DNA of 33,651 nt from Sulfitobacter sp. (GTDB lineage: Bacteria > Pseudomonadota > Alphaproteobacteria > Rhodobacterales > Rhodobacteraceae): assembly GCA_017854855.1 (NCBI GenBank), contig JAFMGZ010000037.1, positions 1 to 33,651 of the forward strand, in the 5' to 3' direction. The position numbers and the translations under genes were made by a program. Within the stretch, counting starts at the first letter, position 1; each line of letters starts with the position of its first letter. Shown one piece after another: positions 24,723 to 33,651 of this stretch. The notes beneath the pieces were generated by a model that did not search any database, was not told the origin of the DNA, and worked only from the letters and a program-made list of their open reading frames with translations.

Positions 24723-25430
24723 TTATCCTTTTGACATAATGGAGGTTTTATCCGCCTTTGGCCGCGCTTCCTCAGGGTGTTCACCGGTCACAAGATAGAC
24801 AACCTGCTCTGCGATGGAGGTCACGTGATCGCCCATGCGCTCTGTGTTTTTGGCGATGAAATGCAAATGCATACAGGCGGTGATGTTGCGGGGATCTTCC
24901 ATCATGAAGGTCAGGAATTCGCGGAACAGCGCATTGTACATCTGATCCACGTCCTCATCGCGGCTGATCACATGCATCGCCAGCTCTGCGTCGCGCTGAA
25001 TATAGGCGTCCAGTGCATCCTTGAGCATCCCTTCGACGGTCTGCGCCATCCGGCGGATTGCGCCGCCACTGTCGCTGACCGGGGGCAGCGTGGCCAGAAC
25101 GCCGGTCCGCTTGGCCATGTTCTTGGCGTAATCGCCAATCCGCTCCAGGTTGGCGCTGATCTTGATCACACTCAGGATCAACCGCAGGTCAATCGCGGTG
25201 GGCGCACGCAGGGCGATCACGCGGGCGGCGCTTTCGTTGATCAGAATCTCCAGGTCGTCGATTGCGCGATCAGCACCGCGCACCGTCTCTGCCAATTCCT
25301 CATCGCGCGTCTCAAGCGATTGCGCACTCAGACGGATGGCGTTTTCAACCATGCCGCCCATTTTCATGATCTGGGCCTGAACCGCCTCTAGGTCGCGGTC
25401 AAATGCAGATGCAATGTGTTGATCTGACAT
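24723..25430 (-). CDS. phoU: Phosphate signalling protein PhoU
   Basis: A 235-residue protein of two three-helix bundles that links the Pst transporter to PhoR and restrains the Pho response when phosphate is plentiful. The two metal-binding helices show the repeated E-R-x-G-D motif: NLERIGDYAKNMA and NTERMGDHVTSIAE. The ATG at 25430, four bases after the pstB stop, is the natural start (MSDQHIASAFDRDLEAVQAQ); the frame is open further upstream, but that would overlap pstB. A short tail beyond the second bundle ends in SIMSKG. Confidence 0.95.
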   Translation of the reverse strand: MSDQHIASAFDRDLEAVQAQIMKMGGMVENAIRLSAQSLETRDEELAETVRGADRAIDDLEILINESAARVIALRAPTAIDLRLILSVIKISANLERIGDYAKNMAKRTGVLATLPPVSDSGGAIRRMAQTVEGMLKDALDAYIQRDAELAMHVISRDEDVDQMYNALFREFLTFMMEDPRNITACMHLHFIAKNTERMGDHVTSIAEQVVYLVTGEHPEEARPKADKTSIMSKG

Positions 25431-25434
25431 AATA

Positions 25435-26232
25435 TTATCCAATACGTCCTGTAATGTAGCTTTCGGTGCGCGGGTCTTCGGGTTGGGTAAAAATCTTGTC
25501 CGTGTCGCCAAATTCAACCAGGTTGCCCAAGTGGAAAAACGCGGTGCGCTGGCTGACCCGTGCCGCCTGCTGCATGGAGTGGGTGACGATCACCACCGAA
25601 TAGCTCTGGCGCAGCTCATCAATCAATTCTTCGACCTGGGCGGTGGCAATCGGATCAAGCGCTGAACAGGGTTCATCCATCAACAGCACTTCGGGTTCTG
25701 TGGCGACGGCGCGTGCAATGCACAGGCGCTGCTGCTGCCCGCCGGACAGGCCTGTGCCGGGCGCATGCAGACGGTCCTTGACCTCGTTCCAGATCGCACC
25801 GCGCTTGAGAGCGCGTTCAACGATGTCATCCAGTTCTGCCTTGTTACGGGCAAGACCGTGGATGCGCGGCCCATAGGCCACGTTGTCATAGATCGACTTG
25901 GGAAAGGGGTTGGGCTTTTGAAATACCATACCGACCTTTGCGCGCAATTGTACCGGGTCAACGGCGCGGTCATAGATGTCTTCGCCGTCGATGCGGATGT
26001 CACCCTCAACGCGACAGATATCAATCGTGTCGTTCATCCGGTTGATACAGCGCAAGAAGGTCGATTTTCCGCAACCCGACGGGCCGATAAAGGCGGTCAC
26101 GGTCTTGTCTTCGATATCGACGTTCACGTCCTTGATGGCATGGTTGTCGCCATAATAGACTTGCACATCACGTGCGGCGATCTTGACGGTTTTGGTGTCC
26201 ACGTCTCTCTCCGGTAAAGAATTGTCTCTCAT
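25435..26232 (-). CDS. pstB: Phosphate ABC transporter, ATP-binding protein
   Basis: A 265-residue ABC ATPase of the high-affinity phosphate importer. It has Walker [10 protein letters not shown] (50-58), signature [14 protein letters not shown], Walker [14 protein letters not shown] and the switch His in [14 protein letters not shown]. PstB-specific text includes [16 protein letters not shown] and [24 protein letters not shown]. The ATG at 26232 has AAGGA 8 bases upstream; a TTG further up would reach into pstA. It also connects to PhoU for signalling. It lies 14 bases after pstA. Confidence 0.97.
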   Translation of the reverse strand: MRDNSLPERDVDTKTVKIAARDVQVYYGDNHAIKDVNVDIEDKTVTAFIGPSGCGKSTFLRCINRMNDTIDICRVEGDIRIDGEDIYDRAVDPVQLRAKVGMVFQKPNPFPKSIYDNVAYGPRIHGLARNKAELDDIVERALKRGAIWNEVKDRLHAPGTGLSGGQQQRLCIARAVATEPEVLLMDEPCSALDPIATAQVEELIDELRQSYSVVIVTHSMQQAARVSQRTAFFHLGNLVEFGDTDKIFTQPEDPRTESYITGRIG

Positions 26233-26246
26233 CGCTTTGTCCTTTC

Positions 26247-27593
26247 TTACCAACGCCGCTCAAACCGGCGGCGCAGCAGGACTGCGATGGCATTCATGGT
26301 GATCAGGAACACCAACAAGATGATAATGCCACCCCAGGCGCGTTCATAAAAGGCCGGGTCTGCACGTTTGGCCCATTCGTAGATCTGTGCCGGCATTGCC
26401 GAATTCGGTGACAAGAGGCCTTCGGCAATCGTTTCGGGAGGGTTTGAGGCGATAAAGCCCACCATCCCGATCAGCAGCAAGGGGGCTGTTTCCCCCAGCG
26501 CCTGTGCCAGGCCGATGATCGTACCCGTCAGAATGCCGGGTGCCGCCAGCGGCAGCACGTGGTGGAACACCGACTGCATCTTGGATGCCCCGACCCCAAG
26601 GGCCGCATCCCGGATCGACGGCGGCACCGCCTTGAGCGACGCCCGGGTGGAAATGATGATCGTCGGCAAGGTCATCAGCGTCAGCACCAGGCCGCCCACC
26701 AGCGGGGCCGAATTGGGCAGATGCATGTAGTTGATAAAGACAGCAAGGCCCAGAATACCAAAGACAATCGACGGCACCGCCGCAAGGTTCGCGATATTCA
26801 CCTCGATCACATCCGTGATCCAGTTCTTCGGCGCGAATTCTTCCAGGTAGATGGAGGCAGCAACCCCAATTGGCAAAGCCAGCGCCAGCACCACCAGCAT
26901 CATCGCAAGCGAGCCCATCATCGCCACGCCTATTCCCGCAGCCTCGGGCCGCGCATCAGAAGCATCTGCGCCGGTTATGAAAGAGATGTTGAATTTCTTT
27001 GCCAATGTGCCGTCTGCGACCAACGCATCGACCAGGTCCAGCTGGGCGGCAGAGATGTTCTTGTCATTCTCGATGCTGTCGCGCGTCACTCGGCCCTTGA
27101 GATATCCGTCGACCCGCGACTGGGCCAGAAACTCAAAGACCACCGTTTCGCCGATCTGGTCGGGGTTGGCCAATACAAAGTCACGCAAGGTGGCCGCCGC
27201 GTCCTTGGACAGCAGATTTGCCATGTCCTTTGGTTTCAGATCAGTTGCGATACCCAGGTCCGCCACTTTCTGCTCGAACCCTGCCTGCAGCAAAGGCGCA
27301 TAGCCAAAGGTCGAGACCTTTTTGATATCCTCGATATCGCGGTTGCCTTTCTTGTCCAGCTTTTCCGCCAGCAAGGGCACATTGAGCGATACAAAGGTCT
27401 GTTGAAACGCGCTGGTGCCCCGACCAATGATTGTTGTGAGCAAGATCAGCAGCATCAAGAGGCCCATGGAGATTGCGATGATGCCATACATCTTGAACCG
27501 GGCCTCGGCGCGGTTGCGTTTGACCGTGCGGGCATCCTGGACCAGCAAGGACCCTTTGCGCGGTATGGGCTGGGGGGTTGGCATATCGGTCAT
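26247..27593 (-). CDS. pstA: Phosphate ABC transporter, permease PstA (long form)
   Basis: A 448-residue inner-membrane permease, longer than E. coli PstA (about 296). The N-terminus is cytosolic and basic, followed by a membrane segment ([20 protein letters not shown]). An extracytoplasmic domain of about 150 residues (about 60-215) of the DUF3333 type follows, then the usual five or so segments with the EAA-like loop ([39 protein letters not shown]). The long form is usual in alphaproteobacteria. The ATG overlaps the pstC stop by 4 bases. Confidence 0.95.
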   Translation of the reverse strand: MTDMPTPQPIPRKGSLLVQDARTVKRNRAEARFKMYGIIAISMGLLMLLILLTTIIGRGTSAFQQTFVSLNVPLLAEKLDKKGNRDIEDIKKVSTFGYAPLLQAGFEQKVADLGIATDLKPKDMANLLSKDAAATLRDFVLANPDQIGETVVFEFLAQSRVDGYLKGRVTRDSIENDKNISAAQLDLVDALVADGTLAKKFNISFITGADASDARPEAAGIGVAMMGSLAMMLVVLALALPIGVAASIYLEEFAPKNWITDVIEVNIANLAAVPSIVFGILGLAVFINYMHLPNSAPLVGGLVLTLMTLPTIIISTRASLKAVPPSIRDAALGVGASKMQSVFHHVLPLAAPGILTGTIIGLAQALGETAPLLLIGMVGFIASNPPETIAEGLLSPNSAMPAQIYEWAKRADPAFYERAWGGIIILLVFLITMNAIAVLLRRRFERRW

Positions 27594-29089
27594 TCGTACT
27601 GCTCCCGGTATTTGCGCACGATGATAAGGGCCACGACATTCAGACCCAATGTCAGAACGAACAGCGTCAGACCCAGTGCAAAGGCCACCAGCGTCTCTGG
27701 GCTGGCGAAATCCGTATCGCCGGTCAACTGGCTGACGATCCTTGTGGTGATCGTGGTCATCGCCTCAAAGGGGTTGCCCGAGATGCGGGCGATGGCACCG
27801 GCCCCCAGCACCACGATCATGGTCTCACCGATGGCGCGCGATGCGGCCAGCAGGATCGCCCCGACGATCCCCGGTAGGGCCGCAGGCAGCACCACCTGAC
27901 GCACGGTTTCAGAATGGGTTGCCCCCAGCCCGAAAGATCCATCGCGCAGGGATTGCGGCACAGCATTGATGATGTCGTCTGACAGCGAGGATACAAAGGG
28001 GATCAACATGATGCCCATGACCAGGCCGGCCGTCAGCACCGATGTGGCACCGCTCATCCATTCGACGCCCAGCACGCCGTTCTCACCCCGGCCAAACAGA
28101 TTGACCAAAAAGGGGCCGACCGTCAGCAAGGCAAACAGACCATAAACAATCGTTGGAATACCCGCGAGGATTTCCAGCAGGGGTTTGGCAACTGCACGGA
28201 CCTTGGGCCCTGCATATTCGCTGAGGTAGATCGCGGCGAACAGGCCGATCGGCACCGCCACCATCAAGGCGATGACAGAGATATAAAGCGTGCCCCACAG
28301 CAGCGGCAGGATCGCAAGATCACTATTGCCCCGGAAATTCGGAGCCCAGGAGGTCCCGAAAAAGAAGTCCTTCCAGTCATGCAGCTGAAAGAAGTTCCTC
28401 GATTCAAAGATCATGGACAAGACGATGCCCACGGTCGTCAGGATCGCCAGCGAGGCGGCGATCATCAACAGCGCCTTGACGCCTGCCTCAACCGTATTGC
28501 GCGCGCGGAACGCCGGATGGGTCATGCGGAAAGCCAAGGCAAAGCCCAAGACCGCTATGGCAAGGACCACAACCACCATCGTCGCTGCACCCGTCGCTGT
28601 CAGCGCGCGATATTTCTGCGCAGCCTGCAACACCGGTGCCTGAACGTCAGACCCCAGCGCCACACCGACGTCAGCCAGCAAGGCGCGGACATCCGTCTGA
28701 TCCACCCGCAAATCAACAGCCTCAGTGCGGGTCAATGCCCCTTGGGCCACTGCAGTATTCAATCCTTCGGCCACACGGCGCACATCGCTCATGACCAGCC
28801 CCACCGATGACCCCTCGGTGATCATTTGATCAGGGATCAGGCCGATGACCGCATTCTGCACCAGCATCGGCTGGATCAGCAGCCACAGCACCAATATCAA
28901 CAGCGACGGCACCGCGATACACATTGCGGCGTTATAGCCGTAGTAGCCGGGCAGTGAATGCAAGACACGCGCATCCCCCCCGGCAGCGGAAATGGCGTGT
29001 TTGCGGACAGTGAAATACCCGACAAGCGCCAGTCCAAGAATGATCAACACCAGAAGGGAAACAGAGATGCTGTTGATGAGCTCAATCAC
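27590..29089 (-). CDS. pstC: Phosphate ABC transporter, permease PstC (long form)
   Basis: A 499-residue permease, longer than E. coli PstC (319). Two early membrane segments (SVSLLVLIILGLALVGYFTV; MCIAVPSLLILVLWLLI) flank a short loop. A soluble insert of about 90 residues (MITEGSSVGLVMSDVRRVAEG...) comes before the conserved core with WAPNFRGNSDLAILPLLWGTLYISVIAL and the EAA loop (AVPQSLRDGSFGLGATHSETVRQVVLPAALPGIVGAI). It pairs with PstA to form the phosphate channel. The 133-base gap after pstS contains a strong hairpin. Confidence 0.95.
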   Translation of the reverse strand: MIELINSISVSLLVLIILGLALVGYFTVRKHAISAAGGDARVLHSLPGYYGYNAAMCIAVPSLLILVLWLLIQPMLVQNAVIGLIPDQMITEGSSVGLVMSDVRRVAEGLNTAVAQGALTRTEAVDLRVDQTDVRALLADVGVALGSDVQAPVLQAAQKYRALTATGAATMVVVVLAIAVLGFALAFRMTHPAFRARNTVEAGVKALLMIAASLAILTTVGIVLSMIFESRNFFQLHDWKDFFFGTSWAPNFRGNSDLAILPLLWGTLYISVIALMVAVPIGLFAAIYLSEYAGPKVRAVAKPLLEILAGIPTIVYGLFALLTVGPFLVNLFGRGENGVLGVEWMSGATSVLTAGLVMGIMLIPFVSSLSDDIINAVPQSLRDGSFGLGATHSETVRQVVLPAALPGIVGAILLAASRAIGETMIVVLGAGAIARISGNPFEAMTTITTRIVSQLTGDTDFASPETLVAFALGLTLFVLTLGLNVVALIIVRKYREQYE

Positions 29090-29176
29090 GGGTCAGACGC
29101 TTTCTGTCCGAACAAGCCGGACCAAATTTAGGAGAGCACGATAAAGTCATGTAACCAAACAACCCTAGACAGACAA

Positions 29177-29202
29177 GCGCGGGCCTTGGGAAAGGCCCGC
29201 GC
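29177..29202 (-). terminator. Strong hairpin between pstS and pstC (partial terminator or stabiliser)
   Basis: Perfect 11-bp arms GCGCGGGCCTT (29177-29187) and AAGGCCCGCGC (29192-29202) with a 4-base loop. On the minus strand only a mixed TTGTCTGTC follows, so it is likely a weak terminator or 3'-end stabiliser giving excess pstS message over pstCAB. Confidence 0.65.
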
Positions 29203-29222
29203 ATTTTTCGATCACCCGAGGC

Positions 29223-30260
29223 TCAGGAGCCCGCGCCCAGAACTTTCTCTTCGGCCACAGCCGCTTGTGTGCTGGCCAGATCAGGGTCAGACACCAGACC
29301 GTATTCGGCCAATGGGCCATCAGGGCCTGCAATTTCGTCCGCGACAAAGAATTCAGCGAATTCTTTCAGGCCCGGGATCACGCCGATATGGGCTTTCTTG
29401 ATGTAGAAATACAGCGGGCGCGACACGGGGTATTCGCCTGTGGAAATGCTCTCGGTGGTGGGGATCACGTCGGACATTGTCGCGACCTGCAGTTTGTTGG
29501 TGTTGTTCTCATAGAACGCCAGACCAAAAACGCCGATGCCATCCTTGTTGCTGTCGATACGCGCCAGGGTCTCTGTGTAATCGCCGTCAATATCGACGGA
29601 TTTGCCGTCTGTGCGGACCGCCATACAGATTTCTTCGGCTTCTTTCTTGTCAACGCCGCCGTCGATCATGGCCTGCAGGAAACCACCCTCTTCGCAGCCC
29701 GCCAGCAGCACCTTTTCCTCAAACACTTCACGTGTGCCGTGCTTGGTGCCCGGAATGAAGGCCTGGATGGGCTGGGCCGGAAATTCAGGATTGACCTGAT
29801 CCCAGCTTGTCAGGGCGTTGGGGACCAATGCGCCGTCAATGTAATGCTGTGCTGCCAGCGCCTTGTACCAATCTTCAGGGGTAAAGGCGAAGCTGTTGCC
29901 ATTGATGTCGGATGCGAAAACGATGCCGTCATAACCAACGCGGACTTCGATGATCTCAGTCACGCCATTGTCTGCACAGGCGGCGATTTCCTTTTCGCGC
30001 ATCGCACGTGACGCGTTCGCGATGTCGATGGTGTTCTCGCCCACACCTTCGCAGAACCGCTTCAACCCGGCAGAAGAGCCACCCGATTCAACAACCGGCG
30101 TTGGGAAGTCAAAGTTTTCACCAAAAGCTTCGGCGACAATCGAGGCATAGGGCAGTACGGTGGAAGAGCCCGCAATCTGAACCTGATCCCGCGCGGCAGC
30201 AGCGGTTGCACCAAAGGCAGCAATGGCCAGCGCGGATGTGGTGAGTTTTGTCAGTGACAT
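29223..30260 (-). CDS. pstS: Phosphate ABC transporter, periplasmic phosphate-binding protein
   Basis: A 345-residue periplasmic binding protein. Signal peptide residues 1-23 (MSLTKLTTSALAIAAFGATAAAA). The mature start VQIAGSSTVLPYAS and VVESGGSSAGLKRFCEG with IDIANASRAM are classical phosphate-binding loops (the Ser/Gly-rich contacts). The ATG at 30260 has AGGAGA just upstream, so the frame's 10-codon upstream extension was dropped. It is the first gene of the pst operon, under a triple-repeat Pho box 78 bases before the start. Confidence 0.96.
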   Translation of the reverse strand: MSLTKLTTSALAIAAFGATAAAARDQVQIAGSSTVLPYASIVAEAFGENFDFPTPVVESGGSSAGLKRFCEGVGENTIDIANASRAMREKEIAACADNGVTEIIEVRVGYDGIVFASDINGNSFAFTPEDWYKALAAQHYIDGALVPNALTSWDQVNPEFPAQPIQAFIPGTKHGTREVFEEKVLLAGCEEGGFLQAMIDGGVDKKEAEEICMAVRTDGKSVDIDGDYTETLARIDSNKDGIGVFGLAFYENNTNKLQVATMSDVIPTTESISTGEYPVSRPLYFYIKKAHIGVIPGLKEFAEFFVADEIAGPDGPLAEYGLVSDPDLASTQAAVAEEKVLGAGS

Positions 30261-30338
30261 GATGTCTCCTGTAAATTCTTCTTTCAACAATCACCCCCAT
30301 GGTGATCCTGCGCCAGTCCTAGGCCGGCTGTGCTGTGC

Positions 30339-30371
30339 TTTTGTGACACTTGTATTACAGTTTTATGACAG
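30339..30371 (-). promoter_or_regulatory. Pho box (three 11-base PhoB half-sites) before pstS
   Basis: Read on the minus strand: CTGTCATAAAA (30371-30361), CTGTAATACAA (30360-30350) and GTGTCACAAAA (30349-30339), in register every 11 bases. The first pair matches the Pho box consensus almost perfectly. It drives pstSCAB-phoU-phoB and gives them a promoter separate from phoR. Confidence 0.9.
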
Positions 30372-30409
30372 CGCGCTGTGATACGCTGCAAAACCACCCC
30401 CATGCAGGC

Positions 30410-31459
30410 TTAGGCGGCGGGAACATCCAGCGGTAAAATGACCGTAAAAGCAGAGCCTTGCCCAATTTCGGAGGTGATCTTGAGCCGTCCGCGATGCCGG
30501 TTGAGGATATGTTTTACAATCGCCAGCCCCAGCCCGGTACCGCCCAGTTTGCGGCTGCGGTGGCTGTCGGCGCGGTAGAATCGTTCGGTCAGGCGGGGCA
30601 GATGCATGGGGGCGATGCCGGGGCCATGGTCCGTGACCGTGATCCGCACCGCAGGGCCGCGCAGGGCGGGATCACGCAGGCTGGTTTCTGCGCTGATCTC
30701 AACAGGCTGGTGGGCAGCGCCATATTTGATCGCGTTCTCCACCAGGTTGGTAAAGACCTGCACCAGTTGATCCGCATCCCCCATCAGCGGCAGGGGATCG
30801 CTGCTGAAAGCCGCCACCAAACTCACGTCCCGCTCCTGCGCGAGGGGGGTGAGGTTGCGCAGTGTCGTGCCCAGAATATCTGTCAGGTCCACCTTGGCGG
30901 TGGGTTTCACCCGCGCCTCGGCCTCTACCCGGCTGAGCGATAGCAGATCACCGATCAGCCGGTTCATGCGCCCGGCCTCGTCCGACATGATCTGCAAGAA
31001 GCGGTCGCGCGCGGCGGCATCATTGCGGGCCGGCCCTCCCAATGTCTCGATGAACCCCATCAGGGACGTCAGCGGCGTGCGCAGTTCGTGGCTGACATTG
31101 GCCACAAAATCGCGGCGCATCTGCCCGGCCTCGGCCTCGTGGGTGATGTCCTGAAAGGATACGATCAACGTACCGGTGGTCTCTACGGTGCTCAGGCTGA
31201 CATCATAGGTCAGCGGTTTGCTGACATCGCCCGCCAAAAAGGGCGCATGTCGCGGCTTGCCATCGCCAAGCGACCTTTCCACCGCCTCAACCAAGGCAGG
31301 CTGGCGCAGAATGGTCACAAAATGTCGGGCCAGCGCCCCTGCCCCGACCAAACTCTGGGCTTTTGCATTCAGTGCGATGATCCGCTCGTTGCGATCAATG
31401 GCCAGTGTCGGCAGCGGCAATGCCTCAAGGATGGCAGGCAGAAGGGCACGGTCCGCCAT
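30410..31459 (-). CDS. phoR: Phosphate regulon sensor histidine kinase PhoR, without membrane segments
   Basis: A 349-residue histidine kinase. An N-terminal PAS domain (about 8-110; PLPTLAIDRNERIIALNAKAQSLVG) is followed by the H box with His124 (FVANVSHELRTPL), N box NLVENAIKYG, G1 DHGPGI and G2 GGTGLGLAIVKH. It lacks the N-terminal transmembrane hairpin of E. coli PhoR, so it is predicted to be cytosolic. The pst/phoB neighbourhood makes the assignment firm. It starts 3 bases after the carbonic-anhydrase-like gene's stop, so it is probably expressed with yicC-gmk rather than from the Pho box. Confidence 0.92.
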   Translation of the reverse strand: MADRALLPAILEALPLPTLAIDRNERIIALNAKAQSLVGAGALARHFVTILRQPALVEAVERSLGDGKPRHAPFLAGDVSKPLTYDVSLSTVETTGTLIVSFQDITHEAEAGQMRRDFVANVSHELRTPLTSLMGFIETLGGPARNDAAARDRFLQIMSDEAGRMNRLIGDLLSLSRVEAEARVKPTAKVDLTDILGTTLRNLTPLAQERDVSLVAAFSSDPLPLMGDADQLVQVFTNLVENAIKYGAAHQPVEISAETSLRDPALRGPAVRITVTDHGPGIAPMHLPRLTERFYRADSHRSRKLGGTGLGLAIVKHILNRHRGRLKITSEIGQGSAFTVILPLDVPAA

Positions 31460-31462
31460 GGT

Positions 31463-31984
31463 TTACAGCGGCTTCAGATCCCGCCGAAAGCGGGCCGCGT
31501 TTTCAGTGTAATGCAGCGCGCTTGCCGTCAGCATCTGGATGGCCTGTTCGTCAAGCTGGCGCACCACCTTGCCCGGCGCGCCCATGACCAGCGATCCGTC
31601 TGGAATGACCTTGTTTTCCGTCACCAGCGCACCGGCCCCGATCAGGCAATTCTTGCCGATCTTGGCACCATTCAGGATCGTCGCCCCCATGCCGATCAAC
31701 GTATTGTCGCCAATCGTGCAGCCGTGCAGCATGACCTTGTGACCAATGGTGCAATTCACCCCAACGCGCAGCGGAAAGCCAAGATCGCTGTGAAACACGC
31801 AGTTTTCCTGCACATTGCTGCCAGCCCCCACATGGATAGGCTCATTGTCGCCCCGCAGGGTGCTGCCGAACCAGACCGATGAACCGGCCTCAAGCACCAC
31901 ATTGCCGATCACATTCGCGTCCGGGGCAACCCAGGCGTCACTGTCCACTGCCGGTTGAAGGTCGCCCAATGCATATACAGTCAT
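31463..31984 (-). CDS. Gamma-carbonic-anhydrase-like hexapeptide-repeat protein
   Basis: A 173-residue left-handed beta-helix protein (YrdA/PaaY/CaiE group). Hexapeptide repeats run from about 20 to 140 ([23 protein letters not shown] and onward), with metal-binding His65 (NCVFHSD), His82 (IGHKVML) and His87 (LHGCTIG). A C-terminal helix follows. Homologues are trimeric zinc proteins; some hydrate CO2, others hydrolyse thioesters, so activity is not certain. Its ATG overlaps the gmk stop by 4 bases. Confidence 0.88.
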   Translation of the reverse strand: MTVYALGDLQPAVDSDAWVAPDANVIGNVVLEAGSSVWFGSTLRGDNEPIHVGAGSNVQENCVFHSDLGFPLRVGVNCTIGHKVMLHGCTIGDNTLIGMGATILNGAKIGKNCLIGAGALVTENKVIPDGSLVMGAPGKVVRQLDEQAIQMLTASALHYTENAARFRRDLKPL

Positions 31985-32634
31985 GATAAATCCTCAAATT
32001 GCGATTGAAGGCTGCGCACATGATCAGACAGGCGCGGCTGCTGCGCGAATTTCAGGCGCTCTGCCTGAATGATCGTCTTCAGCTTTTGTTCCGTTTCGTC
32101 CAGATCATCATTGACCAGAACATAGTCGTAGCCATCCCAATGGCTGATCTCATCCCAGCTTTTCTGCATCCGCTTGGCGATGGTTTCGGAATCGTCCTGC
32201 CCCCGGCTGACCAGACGGCGGTGCAGTTCGGGAATGGACGGCGGCAGGATAAAGATCGACAGCGTATAAGGCCCCAGCGCCGAATTGCGGATCTGCTGCG
32301 CGCCCTGCCAGTCGATGTCGAACAGAACATCGCGGCCGGATTCGATGGCCGCCTCTACTGCAGGTTTCGGAGAGCCGTAGAAATTGCCGAACACATGCGC
32401 ATGTTCCAGCATATCCCCGGCAGCCACCCATTTGCGAAACTCAGGCTCGCTGACAAAGAAATAATCCTTGCCGTTCACTTCTCCCTCGCGCGGCGCGCGG
32501 GTCGTGGCAGAGACGGAGAACTGCAGCGTCTCGTCCCACTGCATCAGCCGTTTGGCCAAGGTGGATTTGCCTGCCCCCGAAGGAGAGCTGAGGATGATCA
32601 ACAGACCGCGTCGGTCAGATTTCTGGGGGCTCAT
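31981..32634 (-). CDS. gmk: Guanylate kinase
   Basis: A 217-residue GMP kinase making GDP from GMP and ATP, an essential step in purine metabolism. The P-loop is [10 protein letters not shown] (16-25). The GMP-binding region includes [38 protein letters not shown] and [14 protein letters not shown] are family landmarks. Length is typical. The gene starts 3 bases after the yicC stop and overlaps the next gene, and a yicC-gmk pair is a common alphaproteobacterial arrangement. Confidence 0.97.
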   Translation of the reverse strand: MSPQKSDRRGLLIILSSPSGAGKSTLAKRLMQWDETLQFSVSATTRAPREGEVNGKDYFFVSEPEFRKWVAAGDMLEHAHVFGNFYGSPKPAVEAAIESGRDVLFDIDWQGAQQIRNSALGPYTLSIFILPPSIPELHRRLVSRGQDDSETIAKRMQKSWDEISHWDGYDYVLVNDDLDETEQKLKTIIQAERLKFAQQPRLSDHVRSLQSQFEDLS

Positions 32635-32637
32635 GGG

Positions 32638-33528
32638 TTACTCCACATTCTGGACCTGTTCGCGCATCTGGTCGATAACCGCTTTCAGCGCAAGACCAAG
32701 CTGGGTCAGTTCCTTGTTCTGTGCCTTGGAACACAATGTATTTGCCTCGCGGTTGAATTCCTGCATCAGGAAATCCAGTTTGCGTCCCACCGGGCCGCCA
32801 TCTGCCAACAGGTCGCGGGCCGCCGTCACATGGGCGAACAGACGATCAATTTCTTCGGTGATATCCGCCTTGACCGCGATCAAGGCCAATTCCTGTGCCA
32901 CGCGATTTTGATCTGCGCCCTCAAGGTTGTCCAGAACCCGCGCCAGATTGGCACGGAACGCCGCTGCCATCTCGGCCTGACGTGCCCCCGTCATCTCAGC
33001 GGCCTGACGGGTCAGGTTTTCGACCTGGGTCAACTGGTCTGCCAGGATCGCGGCCAGGGCCTTGCCTTCTTGGATGCGCATCTGGTCGAAATCGGCCAGC
33101 ACCGTTTCAAAATCCGCCATCAGCAGGGCAGACAGGGCCGCCGCGTCATCATCATAGCTGGCTTGTTCCAAGACGCCGCGCATCGTCACGATATCTGTCG
33201 CCTTGGAGGGGGCCAGCGACACACCGGCGTCCATGGCGCGGGCCTCGATGTGCTGCAATGCGCTGAGGACGGATTGCAACTGTGCCTCGTTGACCGCCAT
33301 GGCACCGCTGGCATCATCGCGGGTCAGGCGCAGGTTACAGGTGATATTGCCCCGCGCCGCCGTGCCGCCCAGCTTTTTGCGCAGTGCTGCCTCCAGCCCG
33401 TCGATCCAATCGGGCACCCGCAAGCGCAGATCCAATCCGCGCCCGTTGACGGATCGTATCTCCCAGCCCCAGCTGAAAGGCGCATCCGCAACGCTGAGGG
33501 ATGCAAAGCCCGTCATTGATCTGATCAT
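32638..33528 (-). CDS. YicC family endoribonuclease
   Basis: A 296-residue YicC-type protein. The N-terminus MIRSMTGFA, then EIRSVNGRGLDLRLRVP, and near the C-terminus VGRKLDFLMQEFNREANTLCSKA are the family hallmarks. YicC of E. coli is an endoribonuclease affecting small RNAs. The central part is helical (about 150-230). It heads the reverse cluster; the 123 bases upstream to the window edge show no gene, only a probable promoter region. A short gap of 3 bases leads to gmk. Confidence 0.93.
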   Translation of the reverse strand: MIRSMTGFASLSVADAPFSWGWEIRSVNGRGLDLRLRVPDWIDGLEAALRKKLGGTAARGNITCNLRLTRDDASGAMAVNEAQLQSVLSALQHIEARAMDAGVSLAPSKATDIVTMRGVLEQASYDDDAAALSALLMADFETVLADFDQMRIQEGKALAAILADQLTQVENLTRQAAEMTGARQAEMAAAFRANLARVLDNLEGADQNRVAQELALIAVKADITEEIDRLFAHVTAARDLLADGGPVGRKLDFLMQEFNREANTLCSKAQNKELTQLGLALKAVIDQMREQVQNVE

Positions 33529-33651
33529 TGCTGCCGTCCTTTGCCCATTCAGGCTTTGGAATATGGCGAAACCCCGCCTAGGGGCAAGCCCCAGGGGGAA
33601 TTAACCACAGTTCCGGAATTATGACCGGCCTTTATTAAAAATGTTGTATTA

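Noticed and set aside
26559..27899. A 446-codon open frame on the plus strand opposite pstA/pstC
   Set aside because: Antisense to clear permease genes; product is His/Gln/Arg-rich and unlike any domain.
31999..33519. A 506-codon open frame on the plus strand opposite gmk and yicC
   Set aside because: Antisense shadow of two well-identified genes caused by GC-rich codon bias; low-complexity His/Gln/Arg-rich product with no family likeness.
1..33651. tRNA, rRNA, CRISPR, prophage or insertion-sequence content
   Set aside because: No cloverleaf-like, rRNA-like, repeat-spacer or transposase/integrase signal was found by reading; a dedicated search was not possible.

Overview
The window looks like chromosomal DNA of a Roseobacter-group alphaproteobacterium (Rhodobacterales). 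The composition is GC-rich. The gene pairings are typical of that group: a yicC-gmk block, a phoR-pstSCAB-phoU-phoB block, an rlmE-ppx pair, and a 'virulence factor'/MTHFR/methyl-THF methyltransferase trio. The che operon begins with a STAS gene. Genus cannot be fixed from the sequence alone. No rRNA, tRNA, CRISPR array, transposase or phage gene was seen. No gene-free stretch exceeds about 280 bases.

Region 1 (1-4386): a secreted di-haem cytochrome c peroxidase/MauG-type protein converges on an exported FG-GAP/ASPIC-UnbV (CRTAC1-like) protein. The latter overlaps the 3' end of a ROK-family repressor gene that faces the xylose genes.

Region 2 (4387-10692): a complete D-xylose uptake and entry operon, xylF-xylH-xylG-xylB-xylA. 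XylFHG import xylose, XylA isomerises it to xylulose and XylB phosphorylates it. A 23-bp palindrome upstream of xylF is a likely XylR operator. The xylF-xylH gap can form competing hairpins. The xylH-xylG junction carries an exact 29-bp direct repeat around a 54-bp insert, so the stop/start junction is duplicated. A clear intrinsic terminator closes the operon.

Region 3 (10810-17008): a zinc-less MDR oxidoreductase, a small hypothetical protein, rlmE and ppx/gppA (reverse strand). Then come a folate/corrinoid one-carbon trio (virulence-factor-like protein, MTHFR, methyltetrahydrofolate methyltransferase) and a strong terminator.

Region 4 (17052-23844): a chemotaxis cluster. The forward operon is STAS-cheY-cheA-cheW-cheR, then cheY2 and a 121-aa unnamed protein. 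It converges on a reverse cheB-cheD pair. The 121-aa protein carries a D-x-x-x-Q motif and an acidic C-terminus ending in Phe, both features of CheZ/CheT-type CheY-P phosphatases. A near-consensus CtrA site lies upstream of the operon.

Region 5 (24030-33528), all reverse strand: yicC, gmk, a gamma-carbonic-anhydrase-like protein and phoR, followed by pstS-pstC-pstA-pstB-phoU-phoB. A triple-repeat Pho box sits between phoR and pstS. Many junctions in regions 2, 4 and 5 are 4-base overlaps or gaps of a few bases, implying tight translational coupling.
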